DNA from: Bordetella flabilis
GTDB lineage: Bacteria; Pseudomonadota; Gammaproteobacteria; Burkholderiales; Burkholderiaceae_B
Direction of reading: 5' to 3'
NCBI RefSeq assembly: GCF_001676725.1
Contig: NZ_CP016172.1
Coordinates: forward strand, 1,240,001 to 1,304,000
Length of the DNA: 64,000 nucleotides
Below, one piece after another: positions 62,463 to 64,000 of the stretch. The translations under genes were made by a program, and so were the position numbers. The notes under the pieces are model-generated. The model was not told the DNA's origin, ran no database searches, and was given only the letters and a program-made list of their open reading frames with translations. Every line of letters begins with the position of its first letter. The stretch's first letter is position 1.

Positions 62463-62518
62463 AACCGCAGAACCGTAGAACCGCAGAACCGCAGAACCGC
62501 AGAACCCTAGAACCGCAG
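62463..62518. repeat. 8-bp tandem repeat, seven copies
   Basis: Seven contiguous copies of AACCGCAG, two with one or two changes (AACCGTAG at 62471, AACCCTAG at 62503). It lies 89 bases before the MocR ATG. An 8-base unit can change copy number by slippage and alter promoter spacing; it is not coding in any supported frame. Confidence 0.85.
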
Positions 62519-62606
62519 CCCCGGCATCCATGGCAGCACGCCTGGCCTGCCCCGGAGACTTCCCGGCGCATCGCCCAGGCGCGCGGCGCCGGTACACGGA
62601 ACCATC

Positions 62607-64000
62607 ATGAGAGATTCCGCCCATGGCGACGGACGCCTGAAGCGCTACGAGACCGTGGCCGCCGACATTGTCCGGTCCATCGAAACAGGGACCCTGCAGC
62701 CGGGCGATCGCCTGCCCTCGGTACGGCAGGCCAGCGCGGCGCGCCGCGTCAGCGTATCGACTGTTTTCCAGGCGTACTACCTGCTGGAAGCGCGTGGATA
62801 TATCCAGGCGCGCGACCGGTCCGGGTATTACGTCAGCGCCCGCAAGCGGCCGCCGCCGGAACCCGAGAGCTCCCGGCCGGACGGCAATCCCGGTCCTGTC
62901 GATGTGGCGGCGCTCGTTTTCGACGTGCTGGGATCCGTCCGGGACCCGGCCACCGTCCCCCTCGGTTCCGCCTTCCCGTCGCCGACGCTTTTCCCGCTGC
63001 TCCGGCTGGCCTCGTCCCTGAAGGCGGGGCTGCGCCGCATGGATCCGTGGAGCAGCGTGTCCGACATGTTTACCGGCAATGCCAGCCTGCGCAGGCAGGT
63101 CGCCGTGCGCTACCTGGTCGATGGCATGGACGTTCACGCCGACGACCTGGTGATCACCAATGGCGCCATGGAGGCGTTGCAACTGGCCCTCATGGCCGTG
63201 ACGCGGCCGGGCGATACCGTCCTGATCGAATCCCCCACCTTCTACGCCACCCTGCAGTCGCTGGAACGGATGAAGCTGCATGCGGTGGAAATCCCCACCA
63301 GTCCGCGCACCGGCATCGAATTGGACGCGCTGTCCGAAGCCATCACCCGCCACCGCCCCAAGGCGTGCTGGATCATGTCCAATTTCCAGAACCCCACGGG
63401 CAGCCTGATGACGGACGAGGACAAGCAGGCGCTGGTGGCGCTGCTGGCCCGGCACGGCATTCCGCTGATCGAGGACGACGTCTATGGCGAGCTGTATTTC
63501 GGCCGCGCGCGGCCCTTGCCCGCCAAGGCCTACGACCGCGAGGGCCTGGTCCTTCACTGCGCGTCGTTTTCCAAGTGCCTGGCGCCGGGCTACCGCGTGG
63601 GATGGATAGCAGCGGGCCGCTATGCGCGCGAGGTGGAGCGGCAGAAGCTGATGACGACGCTGGCGTCTCCCAGTCCCAACCAGCTGGCCCTGGCCGAATA
63701 TCTGGACCATGGCGGATACGACCGCCATCTACGGCAGTTGCGCGCCACGCTGGCCCGGCAGCAGCAGCACATGATGGCGGCGCTAGCGCGGTATTTTCCG
63801 GAGGGGACGCGCGCGTCGCGGCCGCAAGGCGGCTACTTCCTGTGGGTGCAGCTACCCAAGGGGGCCGACGCGTTGCGCGTCTACCACGCCGCGCTGGCGC
63901 AGCGCATCAGCGTGGCGCCGGGGCCGATCTTCTCGCCGCGCGGCGGCTTCCGCGATTGCCTGCGATTGAACTACGGCCACCCCTGGGACGAGGCGGCCGA
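62607..64000 (+). CDS. MocR-type regulator (GntR helix plus aminotransferase), 3' end cut
   Basis: The frame is open from ATG 62607 to the window edge (464 codons seen), so only the last residues are missing. N-terminal GntR winged helix: ADIVRSIETGTLQPGDRLPSVRQ and VSVSTVFQAYYLLEARGYI. The fold-type I aminotransferase domain has NGAMEALQLALMA, MSNFQNPTGSLMTDED, EDDVYGELYF and the PLP Lys in HCASFSKCLAPGYRVGW. Such proteins regulate vitamin B6, GABA, taurine and other amine genes using PLP as a sensor. The gene is divergent from the hybrid kinase. Confidence 0.93.
   Translation, partial: MRDSAHGDGRLKRYETVAADIVRSIETGTLQPGDRLPSVRQASAARRVSVSTVFQAYYLLEARGYIQARDRSGYYVSARKRPPPEPESSRPDGNPGPVDVAALVFDVLGSVRDPATVPLGSAFPSPTLFPLLRLASSLKAGLRRMDPWSSVSDMFTGNASLRRQVAVRYLVDGMDVHADDLVITNGAMEALQLALMAVTRPGDTVLIESPTFYATLQSLERMKLHAVEIPTSPRTGIELDALSEAITRHRPKACWIMSNFQNPTGSLMTDEDKQALVALLARHGIPLIEDDVYGELYFGRARPLPAKAYDREGLVLHCASFSKCLAPGYRVGWIAAGRYAREVERQKLMTTLASPSPNQLALAEYLDHGGYDRHLRQLRATLARQQQHMMAALARYFPEGTRASRPQGGYFLWVQLPKGADALRVYHAALAQRISVAPGPIFSPRGGFRDCLRLNYGHPWDEAA

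Larger units (their letters stand above)
62250..62606. other. Divergent intergenic region with repeats
   Basis: 357 bases between the hybrid kinase and the MocR regulator without a coding sequence I can support. It holds a palindrome (62379-62398) and an 8-bp tandem repeat (62463-62518), listed separately, and should contain both promoters. Confidence 0.6.

Noticed and set aside
62463..62518. CRISPR-like array
   Set aside because: The units are contiguous 8-mers with no spacers and no cas genes nearby; a simple tandem repeat.

Overview
The window is high-GC, densely coded chromosomal DNA from a betaproteobacterium, most likely an environmental member of the Alcaligenaceae (Bordetella/Achromobacter type). 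Evidence for this is two orphan Bug-type (tripartite tricarboxylate) solute receptors beside LysR/IclR regulators and catabolic enzymes, a fused transaldolase/glucose-6-phosphate isomerase, and the general codon and gene style. This is inferred from gene content, not from a database match. I see no tRNA, rRNA, insertion sequence, prophage or CRISPR array.

Region by region. (1) 1-1600: stress-type small genes, namely the tail of a DUF4142 protein, a 70-residue orphan with a clear terminator, a hemerythrin and a hydrophilic orphan. (2) 1753-13281: eleven tightly packed minus-strand genes for a glycan or glycoside. They encode six glycosyltransferases (two GT2, two GT9, two GT4-like), a PIG-L deacetylase, a UDP-xylose-synthase-like decarboxylase, a NodU/WapO-type carbamoyltransferase, a GmhB-like heptose phosphatase and an SDR. 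Just upstream (13483-16179) is an unusual fusion of an Atm1-like ABC exporter, a degenerate histidine-kinase ATPase domain and a receiver domain. (3) 16343-24895: the DUF1800/DUF1501 pair (the second with a Tat signal), a lytic transglycosylase, a membrane protein, a zinc alcohol dehydrogenase, a PAP2 phosphatase, a 2-hydroxyacid dehydrogenase and a DUF2501 protein. (4) 24916-35243: an MFS exporter; a LysR / divergent aconitase / beta-propeller lactonase / Bug receptor operon; an ASCH-domain protein; and a LysR regulator divergent from D-tartrate dehydratase.

(5) 35331-45210: one minus-strand sugar-phosphate operon with polyphosphate glucokinase, transketolase, transaldolase-PGI fusion, 6-phosphogluconate dehydrogenase, glucose-6-phosphate dehydrogenase, a Cof-type HAD phosphatase and 6-phosphogluconolactonase. 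Together these phosphorylate glucose and run the oxidative and non-oxidative pentose phosphate pathway. (6) 45319-51145: a Bug receptor / enoyl-CoA hydratase / ADP-forming CoA ligase operon facing an IclR regulator, then a 2-keto-4-pentenoate hydratase-like enzyme. (7) 51334-56485: a PepSY-type membrane protein with a possible Fur box, a HemK-like methyltransferase, and a propeller / NodB deacetylase / sterol-desaturase-family operon. (8) 56421-62249: a signalling operon with a membrane hybrid histidine kinase carrying three receivers, CheR, a stand-alone CheB and a REC-HK protein. (9) 62250-64000: a divergent intergenic region with an 8-bp tandem repeat and a strong palindrome, then a MocR-type regulator that runs off the window.

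The best candidates for something undescribed are the carbamoyl/heptose-type glyco-cluster with its ABC-kinase-receiver fusion neighbour, and the divergent aconitase operon.
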